DNA from: Candidatus Bathyarchaeota archaeon
GTDB lineage: Archaea > Thermoproteota > Bathyarchaeia > 40CM-2-53-6 > FEN-987
Direction of reading: 5' to 3'
NCBI GenBank assembly: GCA_003152955.1
Contig: PMBQ01000006.1
Location: 704-6,387 of the forward strand
DNA: 5,684 nucleotides
In this document: one piece after another, positions 4,210 to 5,684 of the stretch
How positions within the stretch are numbered: position 1 is the first letter of the stretch
How the letters are laid out: each line of letters opens with the position of its first letter
Made by a program: the position numbers and the translations under genes
Notes under the pieces: model-generated
The model's input: the letters and a program-made list of their open reading frames with translations, nothing else
The model's database searches: none
Told to the model about the DNA's origin: nothing

Positions 4210-5684
4210 ATGTATGAAAGTCAGTCACGACATCCAGACGAACCACGCCATGCGGTCATCCTAACGGCCTTGCGTATCGAGTACATGTCTGTGTGCGCGC
4301 ACCTCGATAAACTACATGAGGAAACGCATCCTGAAGGCGACGTGTACGAGCGAGGGCTTTTTGTCGCCGAAGGGCAATCTTGGAAAGTAGGCATCGCGGA
4401 AATCGGTGCAGGCGACCCCAACGCAGCGCTGAAAACCGAACGGGCTATTGCCTACTTTAAGCCTGAGGTTGTCATGTTTGTCGGGGTTGCGGGCGGCATC
4501 AAGGATGTCCAGATTGGCGACGTCGTCGCAGCCACCAAGGTATACGGTTATGAATCCGGCAAGGCTGAGACAGATTTTCTAACTCGACCAGAGGTCGGCC
4601 AGGCGACACATCGTATGGAACAGCGTGCCATTGCCGAGGCTCACAAAGTCGATTGGGTGCAGCGTATCAAAGGCGCTAAGCCGCAGCGCATCCCCAAAGT
4701 CCATGTCGGCCCGATTGCGGCAGGTGAAAAGGTGGTTGTATCAACCCAGGCGGCAGCCTACAGGTTGATACGATCATCTTACAATGACGCGCTGGCTGTA
4801 GAGATGGAGGGCTACGGTTTTCTGAAAGCGACACATGCCTACTCAAAGCTCGAGGCACTCGTCGTGCGCGGCATATCTGACCTGATTGAAGACAAGCCGG
4901 ATGCGGACGCTCGCGGTTGCCAGGAAACAGCATCGCGTCATGCTAGCGCCTTTGCGTTTGAGATCCTTGCAAAATTTGGTTCTGCCTCCCGATTAGTGCA
5001 GGATCAGAAGACATATCTGGAAAAGGTAGAAGCGCCCCCTATAGTCGCCCAGCGTCGACACAAGGCCGGCGACCCCAGTGAAAATCCGCCTATCCTCTCT
5101 GCATCTGCGCCAGCAACATCGGATCCCCATCTTCCCTTTACCAATCGTACGGATGAAATAGTAGACATCCTTTCTTCATTTGCTCCAAAATATTATTTCC
5201 TAGATGCGCCAGGTGGCTATGGAAAAACGGATCTGCTACGACAACTGAAAGAGCGTTTTGTAGAAATAGGCTGCAATTGCGCTTACACTCTAGTAGATAA
5301 GGACGACACGCTGGCTGACTTGACAAACAAGTTGGTAGACGACCTTAAGATTTCGTTTTCACTAAACCCTGAACTTCCACCAGGAATTCGTCTAGTTGCT
5401 GTCTTAAAGAAATGGTGGCAATCTTTAGATTCCTCTCCTAATGGTTTGGTCCTGCTGATAGATCTGGATAAAAAGAGCTCGCCCCTGATTCTAAAGCAAT
5501 TAACCGAAGAGTTTGTTCCAGATGTCAAGAGAACCCTGAACGCCGCGCTCTCAGATCGGCTGTATGGTTTTCGTGTAATTATCGCCGGGCGATATATAGC
5601 GCGTACTGAGGTAAAAGACATTCCCGTGCATAAGCTTTGTCTTTCGCCTTTCACTTATGACGTAATACAAGACGCAACTAGAAA
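4210..5684 (+). CDS. PNP-type nucleoside phosphorylase/nucleosidase fused to STAND NTPase (NLR-like immune protein), 3' end outside window
   Basis: 491 codons are visible and the frame is open to the window end. Residues about 14-257 are a PNP/MTAN-fold domain: LTALRIE, with E24 aligning to E. coli MTAN Glu12; the glycine-rich VGVAGGI (91-97); GPIAAGEKVV; VEMEG (197-201), with E200 at the ribose-binding Glu174 position; and RGISD (220-224), with D224 at the catalytic Asp197 position. All key residues are kept, so the domain should be active. A Pro/Ala-rich linker (about 258-309) leads to FTNRTDEI (310-317), Walker A APGGYGKT (333-340), Walker B LVLLIDLD (413-420) and a VIIAGRY strand followed by LCLSPF, the usual order in NACHT/NB-ARC-like STAND ATPases. 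No membrane segment is seen. Related PNP domains act as effectors in Detocs and in some CBASS and Avs-type systems and split ATP into adenine and ribose triphosphate. By analogy, ligand sensing by the unseen C-terminus would oligomerise the NTPase and switch on nucleotide degradation. That activity and trigger are inference. GC content drops from about 56% to about 44% near the linker. Confidence 0.88.
   Translation, partial: MYESQSRHPDEPRHAVILTALRIEYMSVCAHLDKLHEETHPEGDVYERGLFVAEGQSWKVGIAEIGAGDPNAALKTERAIAYFKPEVVMFVGVAGGIKDVQIGDVVAATKVYGYESGKAETDFLTRPEVGQATHRMEQRAIAEAHKVDWVQRIKGAKPQRIPKVHVGPIAAGEKVVVSTQAAAYRLIRSSYNDALAVEMEGYGFLKATHAYSKLEALVVRGISDLIEDKPDADARGCQETASRHASAFAFEILAKFGSASRLVQDQKTYLEKVEAPPIVAQRRHKAGDPSENPPILSASAPATSDPHLPFTNRTDEIVDILSSFAPKYYFLDAPGGYGKTDLLRQLKERFVEIGCNCAYTLVDKDDTLADLTNKLVDDLKISFSLNPELPPGIRLVAVLKKWWQSLDSSPNGLVLLIDLDKKSSPLILKQLTEEFVPDVKRTLNAALSDRLYGFRVIIAGRYIARTEVKDIPVHKLCLSPFTYDVIQDATR

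Noticed and set aside
5283..5654. 123-codon minus-strand frame at the window end
   Set aside because: It lies opposite the Walker B region of the STAND gene, which is well supported on the plus strand.

Overview
The window is bacterial: compact genes, clear Shine-Dalgarno sites and an insertion sequence. It reads as an accessory, defence-island-like region. The host lineage cannot be fixed from the sequence. The IS carries a long IS1-family transposase of a kind I associate with Chloroflexota and Cyanobacteria, but an IS moves between hosts and is weak evidence. All four genes are on the plus strand. I see no tRNA, rRNA or CRISPR array.

Region 1 (1-1071) is the 3' part of a YchF/OLA1-family P-loop ATPase/GTPase gene, lacking only about nine N-terminal codons. 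Its catalytic motifs are intact but the surrounding sequence is divergent, which suggests an accessory paralogue rather than the housekeeping copy. Region 2 (1072-2327) is a complete 1240-bp IS1-family element. It has 25-bp perfect terminal inverted repeats, an 8-bp target duplication GCAATTTG and a transposase split over two frames at an A7 run, which fits programmed -1 frameshifting. It landed directly after the ychF-like stop codon. Before insertion that stop and the next start codon were about 245 bp apart.

Region 3 (2328-4013) is a short intergenic stretch and then a 482-aa member of the GCS2 (glutamate-cysteine ligase-like) amidoligase family, substrate unknown. Region 4 (4014-4209) is a leader with a good sigma70-type promoter candidate. 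Region 5 (4210 to the window end) is the first 491 codons of a large protein. It fuses a nucleoside-phosphorylase-type (PNP/MTAN fold) domain to a STAND P-loop NTPase. This architecture belongs to bacterial NLR-like immune proteins; PNP-type effector domains from several anti-phage systems cleave ATP. The C-terminal sensor lies beyond the window.

Inferred working picture: the PNP-STAND protein is probably an abortive-infection type immune factor in which the NTPase/sensor gates a nucleotide-destroying enzyme. The GCS2 amidoligase just upstream could be a partner making or attaching a small amide-linked group, or an unrelated cargo gene; the promoter between them argues against an obligate operon. 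The PNP half is about 56% GC and the NTPase half about 44%, so the fusion looks assembled from parts of different origin.
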